DNA from: Bradyrhizobium genomosp. I (2014)
Lineage (GTDB): Bacteria; Pseudomonadota; Alphaproteobacteria; Rhizobiales; Xanthobacteraceae
Direction: 5' to 3'
NCBI RefSeq assembly: GCF_000261685.1
Contig: NZ_AJQE01000246.1
Coordinates: 1-36,989 of the forward strand
Length of the DNA stretch: 36,989 bases
Positions 7,720-15,992 of this stretch are shown here, piece by piece (the first letter of the stretch is position 1; each line of letters opens with the position of its first letter). The position numbers were made by a program, and so were the translations under genes. The notes below the pieces were generated by a model. It saw nothing but the letters and a program-made list of their open reading frames with translations. It ran no database searches and had not been told where the DNA came from.

Positions 7720-7786
7720 GTTTGCCTCGCGGCCGCCCCGGCATTCCCCGCCGTTTCGCGGGCGGCCGATCCGAACGGTCCCGCCA

Positions 7787-8929
7787 TCACTGCGACAGTT
7801 TCGACTGCAGGAAGTCGCGCACCGGCGCCGGCTCGACGTCCTTCGCGATCACGGCGCGTCCCACGGCCTCCAGCAGGATGAAGGTGAGCTTGCCGCGCTT
7901 CACCTTCTTGTCCTGCGCCATCAGCGCCATCAGCGCATCGGCATCGGCAAGCCCTTCCTGCGCAAAGCCCGCGATGTCCTGCAGGCGCGTGGGCAGGCCG
8001 GCTTCGATCAGGTGACGCTCGACGCGCAGCGCATCGGCCGCGCCGATCATGCCGAGCTCGGCCGAGAACTGCGCCGCCAGCGTCATGCCGATGGCGACGC
8101 CCTCGCCGTGGAACAGGCGATCGGAGAAGCCGGTCGCCGCTTCCAGCGCATGGCCGAAGGTGTGGCCGAGATTGAGCAGCGCGCGCTCGCCGGTCTCGCG
8201 CTCGTCGCGCGAGACGATTCCGGCCTTGGCGCGGCAGGAGGTCGCGATCGCGTGCTCGCGGGCCGAGCCGCCCTTGAAGATGTCGGAATGGTTCTTCTCC
8301 AGCCAGCTGAAGAAGGCCTCGTCGCCGAGCACGCCGTATTTGGCGACTTCGGCATAGCCGGCGCGGAACTGGCGCGGCGACAGCGTGTCGAGCACGGCGG
8401 TGTCGGCGATGACAAGCACCGGCTGGTGGAAGGCGCCGAGCAGGTTCTTGCCCTGCGGCGAGTTGATGCCGGTCTTGCCGCCGACGGAGGAATCGACCTG
8501 CGCCAGAAGCGAGGTCGGCACCTGCACGAAGTCGACGCCGCGGCGCAGGATCGCCGCGGCAAAGCCGGCGAGATCGCCGACCACACCGCCGCCGAGCGCG
8601 ATGACGAGATCGTTGCGCTCGATCCTGGCGGCGATCAGGGCTTCGCTGACCTTTTCGAGGCCCGCATAGGTCTTGGAGATCTCGCCTTCCTCGACGACGA
8701 TGCGCGAGGTCGGAATGCCGCTTGCTGCGAGCGAGGCCTCCGCGGGCTCGAGCCAATGTTTCGCGACGGTCCGGTCGGTGACGACAGCAGTGCGCACGCC
8801 CGGCCGCAACGCGGCGACCCGTTCGCCGAGCGAGGACAGCACGCCGCGGCCGATGACGATGTCATAGGCGCGATTCTCCAGCGCGACGTCGACCTTGACG
8901 GGTTCGGAATGTTTCAACGGCGCAGTCAT
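7787..8929 (-). CDS. aroB: 3-dehydroquinate synthase
   Basis: Second enzyme of the shikimate pathway: it converts DAHP to 3-dehydroquinate using NAD and a divalent metal in the cytosol. The protein has 380 residues, normal for the family. Visible family motifs are the NAD-binding GGGVVGDLAGF, SLLAQVDSSVGGKTG, and the metal ligands in YAEVAKYG (Glu), LGHTFGHALE (His) and LFHGEGVAIG (His). The start is ATG at 8929, which overlaps the aroK stop as ATGA, so the two are translationally coupled. A longer open frame to 9007 runs into aroK and is rejected. The order aroK-aroB is classical in proteobacteria. Confidence 0.97.
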   Translation of the reverse strand: MTAPLKHSEPVKVDVALENRAYDIVIGRGVLSSLGERVAALRPGVRTAVVTDRTVAKHWLEPAEASLAASGIPTSRIVVEEGEISKTYAGLEKVSEALIAARIERNDLVIALGGGVVGDLAGFAAAILRRGVDFVQVPTSLLAQVDSSVGGKTGINSPQGKNLLGAFHQPVLVIADTAVLDTLSPRQFRAGYAEVAKYGVLGDEAFFSWLEKNHSDIFKGGSAREHAIATSCRAKAGIVSRDERETGERALLNLGHTFGHALEAATGFSDRLFHGEGVAIGMTLAAQFSAELGMIGAADALRVERHLIEAGLPTRLQDIAGFAQEGLADADALMALMAQDKKVKRGKLTFILLEAVGRAVIAKDVEPAPVRDFLQSKLSQ

Positions 8930-9549
8930 CGCAGGGCACTCGCAACGTCGGCAGGTGGTTGGGCGGCCTGTCCGCCGCAGAGATGGGCGCGCAGCGCCTC
9001 GATGCATTCCTCGACGATTCTGTCGTGCGGCACGTCGCGCGAGGCGATCGTGAGGTCGGCATTGGCATAGACCGGCTCGCGCTCGGTAAGGAGGCGCGTC
9101 ACCGTCCCTTCCGGATCGGCGGTCTGGAGCAACGGACGGTCGGCGCGGCGGCGCACGCGGCGCATGATGACGTCGTGGTCCGCCCTCAACCAGATCGAGA
9201 CTGCCTTCGCCGCGATGCGCGCGCGCGTCTCCTCGCGCATGAAGGCGCCGCCGCCGGTCGCCAGCACCACGGGACCACCATCGAGCAGGCGGGCGATCAC
9301 ACGGGCCTCGCCATCCCGGAAATGCGGCTCGCCATGGCGCTCGAAGATTTCCGGTATGGTCATGCCCGCCGCCGCCTCGATCTCGGTATCGGCATCGACG
9401 AAGGGCAGCTTGAGGCGGGCCGCCATGCGCCGCCCGACGGTGGATTTGCCCACCCCCATCATGCCGACGAGCACGATCGAGCGCGCACCGAGCGCCGACA
9501 GGATGTCGGCCTCAGGCGAAGCAGGAAGCGGCAATGCGGCGTCGGACAT
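8926..9549 (-). CDS. aroK: Shikimate kinase
   Basis: This enzyme phosphorylates shikimate at the 3-position with ATP, the fifth step towards chorismate. It has 207 residues from ATG at 9549. The P-loop GMMGVGKST lies at residues 29-37. The shikimate-binding VDADTEIE, the GGGAFM loop and the lid arginines in RRRADRPLL are visible. The frame extends 33 codons upstream, but that part lacks family sequence. The extra N-terminal 20 residues relative to E. coli AroK are common in alphaproteobacteria. The last four bases overlap aroB. The upstream region to the divergent small membrane-protein gene (9550-9723) should hold promoters for both directions, but I see no clear consensus. Confidence 0.96.
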   Translation of the reverse strand: MSDAALPLPASPEADILSALGARSIVLVGMMGVGKSTVGRRMAARLKLPFVDADTEIEAAAGMTIPEIFERHGEPHFRDGEARVIARLLDGGPVVLATGGGAFMREETRARIAAKAVSIWLRADHDVIMRRVRRRADRPLLQTADPEGTVTRLLTEREPVYANADLTIASRDVPHDRIVEECIEALRAHLCGGQAAQPPADVASALR

Positions 9550-9723
9550 TGTTTCGCTCGATTGGATCTCGCTCGATCTGCCGCCGGAGGCGGCTGCTTG
9601 GCCACCTATACGATCCCATGGGGGCCCTCGCCAGAGGACTCTTGCCACGAAACGGCGAACATGTTGGATGATTTCATTGATTAATTTGGCCCAGAACCCG
9701 CCCCGAGACGAGACGCCAGAACG

Positions 9724-9870
9724 ATGCCCAGCCTGTTCCGCTTCCTGACGGTCGTCGCCGTGATCGCCGGCATCGTCTATGGCGTGGTTTTCGCGCTGGC
9801 GAATTTCGTCACTCCAAAGCCGCGGGAAATGACCGTGACGATCCCGCCGGATAAATTTCTCAAGAAATAG
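9724..9870 (+). CDS. Small single-pass membrane protein upstream of xerD
   Basis: This is a 48-residue open frame starting at ATG 9724 behind a purine-rich stretch (CGAGACGAGACG). Residues about 6-30 (FRFLTVVAVIAGIVYGVVFA) form one clear membrane helix. They are followed by a short polar tail with PKPREMTVTIPPDKFLKK, probably facing the periplasm or cytosol close to the membrane. It is 17 bases upstream of xerD and probably co-transcribed. I recall a similar small protein before xerD in rhizobial genomes, often with a misleading automatic name. The function is unknown. Support comes from the membrane helix, codon use and position. Confidence 0.7.
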   Translation: MPSLFRFLTVVAVIAGIVYGVVFALANFVTPKPREMTVTIPPDKFLKK

Positions 9871-9887
9871 GAGCTAGCCTCCTGGGC

Positions 9888-10847
9888 ATGCCTACCCAGC
9901 CCTCAGACGCCAGGCTCACCGGCCTGTTCCTCGACATGCTCGCGGCGGAACAGGGCGCCGGGCCCAACACGCTCGACGCCTACCGCCGCGACCTCACCGA
10001 TGTCTCGGAGTTCCTGGGCCGCGCCGGCCACAACTTCGTGGATGCGCAGACGCAAGTCCTGCGCGACTATCTCGCCGATCTCGACAGCCGCGGCTTCAAA
10101 TCCACCAGCGTCGCGCGGCGGCTGTCGGCGATGCGACACCTCTACCGCTTCCTCCTCAATGAGCGGATCCGGACCGACGATCCCGCCGCGATCCTGTCCG
10201 GCCCCAAGCGCGGCCGCGGCCTGCCGAAGGTGCTGTCGATCGCCGACGTCGACCGCATGCTCCGCCGCGCCAGGGAATTGAGCGAGGCGGCGGATGCCTC
10301 GCCGTCGAAACGGCTGCGGAGCTTGCGGCTCTATTGCCTGCTCGAGGTGCTCTACGCCACCGGCCTGCGCGTCTCCGAGCTGGTGGCGCTGCCGCGCTCG
10401 GCGGCCAAGCGCGACGCCCGCATGATCGTGGTGCGCGGCAAGGGCAACAAGGAACGGCTGGTGCCGCTCAACGAGGCCTCGCGCCAGGCGATGGCGGACT
10501 ACCTCGCCGCGACGGAGGCCGCGAAGACCGAGAAGAAGAAAGACAGCCTCGCCGCCTCGAAATGGCTGTTTCCGTCGTTCGGCGAGAGCGGACATCTGAC
10601 GCGGCAGCATTTCGCCCGCGACTTGAAAGAGCTCGCAATTGCCTCCGGCCTCCAGGCCCGGCTGGTCTCCCCGCACGTGCTGCGCCACGCCTTTGCCAGC
10701 CACCTGCTGCACAATGGTGCCGATCTGCGCATCGTGCAGACCCTGCTCGGCCACACCGACATCTCGACCACGCAGATCTACACCCATGTGGTCGAGGAGC
10801 GGCTGAAGAGCCTGGTGCGCGATCTGCACCCGCTGGCGGAGAAGTAG
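9888..10847 (+). CDS. xerD: Tyrosine site-specific recombinase XerD
   Basis: This recombinase of 319 residues resolves chromosome dimers at dif together with XerC, under FtsK control at the division septum. It has an N-terminal SAM-like core-binding domain (residues about 8-95) and a catalytic domain (about 110-305). All active-site residues are visible: Arg161 (TGLRVSEL), Lys185 (RGKGNKERL), His263 and Arg266 (SPHVLRHAF), His289 (LLGHTDIS) and the nucleophile Tyr298 (TQIYTH). The position beside aroK-aroB, without phage genes or attachment repeats, marks it as the chromosomal Xer enzyme and not an integrase. A small hairpin (AGGAG-5-CTCCT, 9869-9883) lies just before the start codon. It includes a GGAG sequence and might modulate translation. 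Confidence 0.95.
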   Translation: MPTQPSDARLTGLFLDMLAAEQGAGPNTLDAYRRDLTDVSEFLGRAGHNFVDAQTQVLRDYLADLDSRGFKSTSVARRLSAMRHLYRFLLNERIRTDDPAAILSGPKRGRGLPKVLSIADVDRMLRRARELSEAADASPSKRLRSLRLYCLLEVLYATGLRVSELVALPRSAAKRDARMIVVRGKGNKERLVPLNEASRQAMADYLAATEAAKTEKKKDSLAASKWLFPSFGESGHLTRQHFARDLKELAIASGLQARLVSPHVLRHAFASHLLHNGADLRIVQTLLGHTDISTTQIYTHVVEERLKSLVRDLHPLAEK

Positions 10848-10872
10848 CCGTCGTGACCCGGACGCGGCTGTC

Positions 10873-10956
10873 GTAGCCCGGATGAGCGAAGCGACATCCG
10901 GGATTGGTGCCCAAGGCACGACCTGCCCCGGATATCGCTTCGCTCATCCGGGCTAC
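10873..10956. repeat. Intergenic palindromic repeat, family A
   Basis: The 22-base arms at 10873-10894 (starting GTAGCCCGGATGAGCGAAGC) and 10935-10956 are perfect complements. Inner CATCCGGG/CCCGGAT segments make a branched hairpin. It follows the xerD stop by 25 bases. The arms are identical in sequence to the copy at 17419-17494 except for one base. Confidence 0.85.
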
Positions 10957-11021
10957 GGGCGACCCATGAAACCGCCTTGACTTCGGCCGCATCTCCGCGG
11001 AAAGAGCCGGGGCCTCACGAC

Positions 11022-11060
11022 TGATTTGGCTGGCGCCACACCAGCGCACAAGCCAAATCA
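11022..11060. promoter_or_regulatory. Inverted repeat upstream of accA
   Basis: TGATTTGGCT (11022-11031) and AGCCAAATCA (11051-11060) are a perfect 10-base inverted repeat with a 19-base centre, 74 bases before accA. The sequence is unlike the multi-copy repeats of this window. It could be a protein-binding operator or an RNA hairpin in the leader of the fatty-acid synthesis gene. No regulator is assigned. Confidence 0.45.
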
Positions 11061-11134
11061 TTGAAGACGCTACACTTCTTTCCTCGGCCCTAACCTCGCT
11101 TCGCTCCAAGGCCCCGTCCTCCTATATTGAGTTG

Positions 11135-12097
11135 ATGCAAGACCAGATGCGCAGCTATCTCGACTTCGAAAAGCCTGTCGCCGAGCTCGACTCCAAGGTC
11201 GACGAATTGCGGGCGCTCGCTGCCTCCGGCACCGACATCAGCGATGAGATCGGGCGGATCGAGGACAAGGCGGCGCAGGCGCTGGCCGACCTCTATCAGA
11301 ACCTGACGCCGTGGCAGAAGACGCTGGTGGCGCGGCATCCGCAGCGGCCGCATTTCAACGACTTCATCAAGGGCCTGATCACCGAGTTCACGCCGCTCGC
11401 CGGCGACCGCAAGTTCGGCGAGGATGAGGCGCTGGTCGCCGGCTTCGGCCGCTTCCGCGGCGAGCCGATCTGCGTGATGGGCCAGGAGAAGGGCGATTCC
11501 ACCGAGAGCCGGATCCGGCATAATTTCGGCATGGCGCGGCCCGAAGGCTATCGCAAATGCGTGCGGCTGATGGAGATGGCGGAGCGGTTCGGCCTGCCGG
11601 TGCTGTCGCTCGCCGATTCCGCGGGCGCCTATCCCGGCATCGGCGCCGAGGAGCGCGGACAGGCCGAGGCGATCGCGCGCTCGACCGACGCGTGCCTGGC
11701 GTTGACCGTGCCGAACGTCGCCATCGTCACCGGCGAGGGCATGTCGGGCGGCGCCATCGCCATCACCACCGCCAACAAGGTGTTGATGCTGGAGCACGCG
11801 ATCTACAGCGTGATCTCGCCGGAGGCGGCCTCCTCCATCCTCTGGCGCGACGGCACCAAGGCGCAGGAAGCCGCCAACAACATGAAGATCACCGCCCAGG
11901 ACATGCTCCGCTTCGGGGTGATCGATCAGATCCTGAAGGAGCCGGTCGGCGGCGCCCACCGCGATCCCGCCGCCATGATCGCCACCACGGGCGAAGCCAT
12001 CGCCAAGGCCTTCGACGAGCTCCAGGGCCTCGATGGGGATGCCATCCGCAAGCAGCGGCGGCAGAAATTCCTCGATATCGGCCGGAAACTGAGCTGA
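11135..12097 (+). CDS. accA: Acetyl-CoA carboxylase carboxyltransferase subunit alpha
   Basis: Alpha subunit of the carboxyltransferase part of acetyl-CoA carboxylase. With AccD it moves the carboxyl group from biotin-BCCP to acetyl-CoA, making malonyl-CoA for fatty acid synthesis. The protein has 320 residues. Family sequence is present throughout: LDFEKPVAELDSKVDEL, ARHPQRPHFNDFI, FGMARPEGYRKCVRLM, DSAGAYPGIGAEERGQ, GEGMSGGAIAI and SVISPEAASSILWRD. I use ATG at 11135. TTG directly before it (11132) and ATG at 11147 are alternatives, and no strong ribosome site decides between them. It stands alone between two repeat-bearing gaps, consistent with accA being separate from accD. Confidence 0.96.
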   Translation: MQDQMRSYLDFEKPVAELDSKVDELRALAASGTDISDEIGRIEDKAAQALADLYQNLTPWQKTLVARHPQRPHFNDFIKGLITEFTPLAGDRKFGEDEALVAGFGRFRGEPICVMGQEKGDSTESRIRHNFGMARPEGYRKCVRLMEMAERFGLPVLSLADSAGAYPGIGAEERGQAEAIARSTDACLALTVPNVAIVTGEGMSGGAIAITTANKVLMLEHAIYSVISPEAASSILWRDGTKAQEAANNMKITAQDMLRFGVIDQILKEPVGGAHRDPAAMIATTGEAIAKAFDELQGLDGDAIRKQRRQKFLDIGRKLS

Positions 12098-12110
12098 TTC
12101 GGGCGGTTTC

Positions 12111-12229
12111 CGTGTCCCGGACGCGCTGCAGCGTGAAACGCAGCTGCGCAGAGCCGGGACCCATCTCCCAGCCTGGGCCCCGGCTCTGCGTCGCATCGCT
12201 GACGCGCTGCGCCGCGTCCGGGGCACGAG
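12111..12229. repeat. Intergenic palindromic repeat, family C
   Basis: The outer arms CGTGTCCCGGACGCG (from 12111) and GCGTCCGGGGCACG (ending 12227) pair with one G-T position. Inner CAGAGCCGGGACCC and GGGCCCCGGCTCTG pair as a second stem. It begins 14 bases after the accA stop and probably ends its transcript. A second copy lies at 32712-32862. Confidence 0.8.
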
Positions 12230-12487
12230 ACCACCCCCGGTAACCCCGCGTTAACCCTTTTTTTGCCCAAATCGGCGATCTCAGTGGCGGTTCGGCCGCG
12301 TGGTCCAAGTTCCGGCCCAGTTTAAGTCTCTGTTGACCACACCTCTGGGCCAACGCCCTCGTGATCCCCGCTCGGGTTGCGACCGCATGACCCAGAGGTT
12401 AGAATTTTAATCAATGGCTTCAGGGCACAAGCGCTGGGGCGTGAGCTGAAAAAGCCCGTCCATCGGGTCCGGTTCGCCGGTCGGATC
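12230..12487. other. Intergenic region between accA repeat and lipoprotein gene
   Basis: No gene is supported here. A T-run of seven at 12258-12264 after GC-rich imperfect dyad sequence could be a leftover terminator for accA. An open frame from 12377 reads into the lipoprotein gene but lacks family-like or signal sequence before 12488. The promoter for the downstream gene should lie here; no clear consensus is seen. Confidence 0.4.
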
Positions 12488-14128
12488 ATGCTCCGGAAGA
12501 ATTGGGGTTCGCGCTTCATAGCCCGGCACGGTGTGGGGTCCATCTTGATTTCTCGTTCGCTTGCTCGCGCGCTCTTGGCTTCGGTTGCGCTGATGACGGC
12601 CAGCGTTCTGCTCGCCGGCTGCGACACCGACCAAGTCTCGCTCGCGAGCAATGCCAAGGCCAACCAGCCGGTGCCGCCGAAGCTGATCGCCGCGATGGCC
12701 GAGAAGAACATGGACCTGCAATCGCCGATCCTGGTCCGCCTGTTCAAGCAGGAGGCCGAGCTCGAGGTCTGGAAGCAGACCCGCTCGGGCCAGTTCGCGC
12801 TGCTCAAGACCTATCCGATCTGCCGCTGGTCGGGCGATCTCGGCCCGAAGGTGCGCGAAGGCGACCGTCAGGCGCCGGAGGGATTCTACTCGATCAACCC
12901 GGGCCAGATGAATCCGCAATCGGCCTACTACCTCTCCTTCAACACGGGCTATCCGAACGCGTTCGACAAGGCGCTGGGCCGCACCGGCTCGCAGCTGATG
13001 GTGCACGGCGACTGCTCCTCGCGCGGCTGCTACGCGATGACGGACGAGCAGATCGCGGAGATCTATTCGCTCGGGCGCGAATCCTTCTTCGGCGGCCAGA
13101 AGGCGTTCCAGCTGCAGGCCTATCCGTTCAGGATGACGCCGGTGAACATGGCCAGGCACCGCAACAATCCGAACATGCCGTTCTGGAAGATGATCAAGGA
13201 AGGCTATGATCATTTCGAAGTGACGCGTCAGGAGCCGAAGGTCGATTTCTGCGAGAAGAAGTACGTCTTCGACGCGGCGAAGCCGGCCGATGCCAAGCGC
13301 GACCCGGTGTTCGACGCCTCCGCCAAGTGTCCGGCCTATGTGATCCCCGAGGAGATCGCCAGCGCCGTCCGCGAGAAGGAAACGCGCGACCAGGCCGAAT
13401 ATGCCAAGCTCGTCGCCAAGGGCACGCCGGTGGCGCGCATGAACACCGGCATCGACGGCGGCATGAACAAGGTGTTCGCCGCCAAGATTCCGGAAGGCTC
13501 GACCGGCCTGTCCGAAAGCGCCGAAGGCACCACGCTGCAGATGCTGGCGATGGCCAAGGCGCCGGGCACGATTCCCGGCCACGTCAATCCGCCCAAGCCG
13601 AATCTCGACGCGGTGGCAGCCGCGCCGGCGCCGCAGGAAGAGCCGGTGGTCGCCGTGCCCGCGACCAGCACCCGCGTCGCCTCGACCCAGCCGGCCGAGA
13701 GATCCCAGGACAAATCTGGCGAAAAATCCGGCGGCTTCTTCTCCAATCTCGGCCGCAAGATGGGCCTCGGCACCGCCGACACCACGGCGACCACCCCGCC
13801 GCCGCAGGCGACTGCGTCCGTGGCGCCGGCCCACACGACCCCGACGCCCCCGACCGCAGCGTCGCGGCTCAAAGCCGCCGTGACGCGGTTCGTGCCGGGG
13901 CACGACAAGTCCAGGGATGCGACAAAGGATGCCGCGAAGGAGGCGCCGAAGCCGGCTGTTGCGGCCAGGCCCGCCGAGCCGGCCAAGCCCGACACGCGCC
14001 TCGCCCAGACGCGCCCCGCGCTGAAGCCGTCGGTGAGCGACGGCGCCGGCGAAGCAACGCAAATCATGGGCGCCGCGCCGGTGATCTCGTCGAACTCCTT
14101 CGACAGCCGCTTCGGGGCGATGAAGTAA
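12488..14128 (+). CDS. YafK/DpaA-type L,D-transpeptidase-fold lipoprotein with long C-terminal tail
   Basis: This envelope protein of 546 residues from ATG 12488 has an unusually long N-terminal region ending in a lipobox (SVLLAGC, lipidated Cys45). Residues about 60-290 are a YkuD-fold domain with the catalytic motif HGDCSSRGCYAMTD (His173, Cys181). That version is typical of E. coli YafK/DpaA, which cuts Braun lipoprotein from peptidoglycan, and differs from cross-linking transpeptidases. I infer a role in detaching or attaching proteins at peptidoglycan; rhizobia do attach outer-membrane proteins to peptidoglycan. From about residue 350 to the end the protein is low-complexity, rich in Ala, Pro, Lys and Thr, and probably disordered. 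The start codon is uncertain, as further in-frame starts lie between 12377 and 12550. Confidence 0.85.
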   Translation: MLRKNWGSRFIARHGVGSILISRSLARALLASVALMTASVLLAGCDTDQVSLASNAKANQPVPPKLIAAMAEKNMDLQSPILVRLFKQEAELEVWKQTRSGQFALLKTYPICRWSGDLGPKVREGDRQAPEGFYSINPGQMNPQSAYYLSFNTGYPNAFDKALGRTGSQLMVHGDCSSRGCYAMTDEQIAEIYSLGRESFFGGQKAFQLQAYPFRMTPVNMARHRNNPNMPFWKMIKEGYDHFEVTRQEPKVDFCEKKYVFDAAKPADAKRDPVFDASAKCPAYVIPEEIASAVREKETRDQAEYAKLVAKGTPVARMNTGIDGGMNKVFAAKIPEGSTGLSESAEGTTLQMLAMAKAPGTIPGHVNPPKPNLDAVAAAPAPQEEPVVAVPATSTRVASTQPAERSQDKSGEKSGGFFSNLGRKMGLGTADTTATTPPPQATASVAPAHTTPTPPTAASRLKAAVTRFVPGHDKSRDATKDAAKEAPKPAVAARPAEPAKPDTRLAQTRPALKPSVSDGAGEATQIMGAAPVISSNSFDSRFGAMK

Positions 14129-14304
14129 GCGCGGCGATGCCTCGCCGTCCGGAGTAAACCAAACTCAGCGTGCTGATTGCCCTTCCCTGCGGATGGGCCC
14201 ATCGCGGCAATGGCCGCGTGCGATCCGCCAGCTTGCCGGGAGGCTTGATCTCGCAGAGCAGGACGCAGCACATCGCGACTTGGGAAAGGCAGGGATCTGC
14301 CGGA

Positions 14305-14332
14305 TTGCGGCGCCCGGTTACCCAACTATAAT
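14305..14332 (+). promoter_or_regulatory. Sigma-70-like promoter for the LuxR-type gene
   Basis: TTGCGG (14305-14310) and a perfect TATAAT (14327-14332) are separated by 16 bases, 27 bases before the start codon at 14360. The leader would be short. This is a consensus match by eye only. Confidence 0.5.
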
Positions 14333-14359
14333 TATGCTGTTGGCTCTTTCGCGCTGCAC

Positions 14360-15457
14360 ATGAGTGGATTTGGGCATCTCGATCATCTGATTGACCGCAT
14401 CTACGAGGCCGGGCTCATCCCGTCGTTGTGGCCCGAGGTGCTCGATGAAATCGGTAACGCTGTCGGCGGCAACGGCGGACTGCTTTTCGCGGTACGCGAC
14501 GGCTATGTCAGCGGGATCAATTCCGTCAATCACGACCAGACAATGTCCCGTTTCCTGCAAGAGGGATGGAGTGAGCGCGATCCGCTGCTGCCGCGTGCCG
14601 CCGCTCTCAACCACGCCGGCTTCCTCAATGATGGAGACCTTGTCTCGGAGGAGGAGATCGCGACCAATGACGTGTACCGCAATTTCTACCGCAGGCACGG
14701 AATCGGCTACAGGGCCGGGACCATCATTCCAATTCCGAGCGGCGATTCGATTGCGATCGTCATGCCGCGACACCAGGACAACGGACCGGTGCCGCGCGAG
14801 GTCGTCTCGTTTCTCGATGGCCTGAGGCCTCATCTGGCTCGGGCGTCGCTGACTGCGAACCGCCTTGGCTTCGAGCGTGCGCGCGCGCAAGCCGAAGCAT
14901 TGCAGGCCATTGGGCTGCCCGGAGCGATCTTGCGCGAACGAGGCAGGTTGCTCGCGGCGAACGGCCTGTTCGAAGCGCTGATGCCGATGCTATTCCAAGA
15001 TCGCGCAGAGCGGTTGACCCTGGCCGATGGCACAGCGGATCAATTGTTCTTGGCGGCGTTGGGGACCTCGTTCGTCGGCAACAGCCCGGCCGTCAAGTCC
15101 ATCGCCATCGCAGCGGCGATGGATCGCGTACCGATGGTCCTGCATGTCGTGCCGGTGCGCGGATCGGCACGCGATATCTTCACGCTGGCCACCTTCATGC
15201 TCATCGTAACGCCTGTTGATCGCGGCGCGGTCCCGAGTGCGGAAGTCCTGCAAGGGCTGTTCGACCTGACGCCGGCAGAGGCCCAGGTCGCACGTGGCGT
15301 TGCACAGGCCGGATCGATCGATGCGCTCGCAGCCAAAATCGGCGTGACGCGAGAGACGGTGCGCACGCAGCTCAAAGCCGTGCTTTCGAAGACCGGCCTT
15401 TCCCGTCAGCAGGAGCTCGTCAGCTTGCTCGCTGGCAAGGCATTGCGCGGCGGTTAG
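14360..15457 (+). CDS. LuxR-type helix-turn-helix transcriptional regulator
   Basis: This is a transcription regulator of 365 residues with a C-terminal LuxR-type DNA-binding domain (residues about 303-358: LTPAEAQVARGVAQAG, then LAAKIGVTRETVRTQLKAVLSKTGLSRQ). The first 290 residues have no autoinducer-binding signature that I recognise. They look like a GAF/PAS-like sensing region (RNFYRRHGIGYRAGTIIPI, then IPSGDSIAIVMPRH) with a second PAS-like part around 180-290. This plan is common among rhizobial regulators of unknown signal. There is no phosphoacceptor receiver. It is a single gene with its own promoter-like sequence. Target genes are unknown; the small protein gene 158 bases downstream could be one. 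Confidence 0.88.
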   Translation: MSGFGHLDHLIDRIYEAGLIPSLWPEVLDEIGNAVGGNGGLLFAVRDGYVSGINSVNHDQTMSRFLQEGWSERDPLLPRAAALNHAGFLNDGDLVSEEEIATNDVYRNFYRRHGIGYRAGTIIPIPSGDSIAIVMPRHQDNGPVPREVVSFLDGLRPHLARASLTANRLGFERARAQAEALQAIGLPGAILRERGRLLAANGLFEALMPMLFQDRAERLTLADGTADQLFLAALGTSFVGNSPAVKSIAIAAAMDRVPMVLHVVPVRGSARDIFTLATFMLIVTPVDRGAVPSAEVLQGLFDLTPAEAQVARGVAQAGSIDALAAKIGVTRETVRTQLKAVLSKTGLSRQQELVSLLAGKALRGG

Positions 15458-15615
15458 ACCGCTTATCCATCTGCAGCCACATCCCTCATCGCTCTCGGCC
15501 CGACGGCCTGGATTCGACTTTTTGGCAAACACTCTTTCACCCGAATGGGTGAAGACAGGGGTCGGACCCCCGGGTTCAGCTTGTCCGGCTGGATGCAGGG
15601 CGAGAAGCGGTGACA

Positions 15616-15819
15616 ATGGTCGATCCGGAGTTTCCAACATTCGAAGTGAATTTGGTGCCGCGCAGGCGAAAAAGATGGGCCTGGAGCATCTGCAATAGCC
15701 ATGGAGCGGTCGTGGCGCAGGGGCGGGAATCGAGTCGATCTGCCGCCAGGTACCAGGCCGAAAGAGCGCTTTTCCTGCTGCTTCTAACCGCGCCCTATCG
15801 GTCGCGACTTCCGGCATAA
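15616..15819 (+). CDS. Small basic hypothetical protein
   Basis: A 67-residue open frame begins at ATG 15616, with GTG at 15610 as an alternative. The weak GCGAGAAG upstream could serve as a ribosome site. The sequence has a basic patch RRRKRWAW, a short possible beta pair (WSICNSHGAVVAQGRE) and a C-terminal helix (AARYQAERALFLLLLTA). It is composed like a small folded protein, not like a shadow frame, and I recall similar short proteins in Bradyrhizobium. No function can be named. It follows a GC-rich dyad (GGGGTCGGACCCCCGG, about 15559-15574) that may end the preceding LuxR-type transcript. Confidence 0.6.
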   Translation: MVDPEFPTFEVNLVPRRRKRWAWSICNSHGAVVAQGRESSRSAARYQAERALFLLLLTAPYRSRLPA

Positions 15820-15992
15820 CAAGCTCTCATTGAGGTTGCTCCTGGACTTGACTTGAGCACCAAGCGTGGCCGCCCGGAGGAGCATCCGACGGCTTCTGCT
15901 ACCTAAAGACGTAGTCGGATGAGGCCCGCTATGTGCCAACAGCAGTCCTGCGCCGAACGCGCCCAGTTAGACCAAGGCTTCTGCTGGCTGGA

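Noticed and set aside
9888..10847. Tyrosine recombinase as sign of a phage or integrative element
   Set aside because: All features and neighbours are those of chromosomal xerD, and no flanking attachment repeats, excisionase or phage genes are seen.
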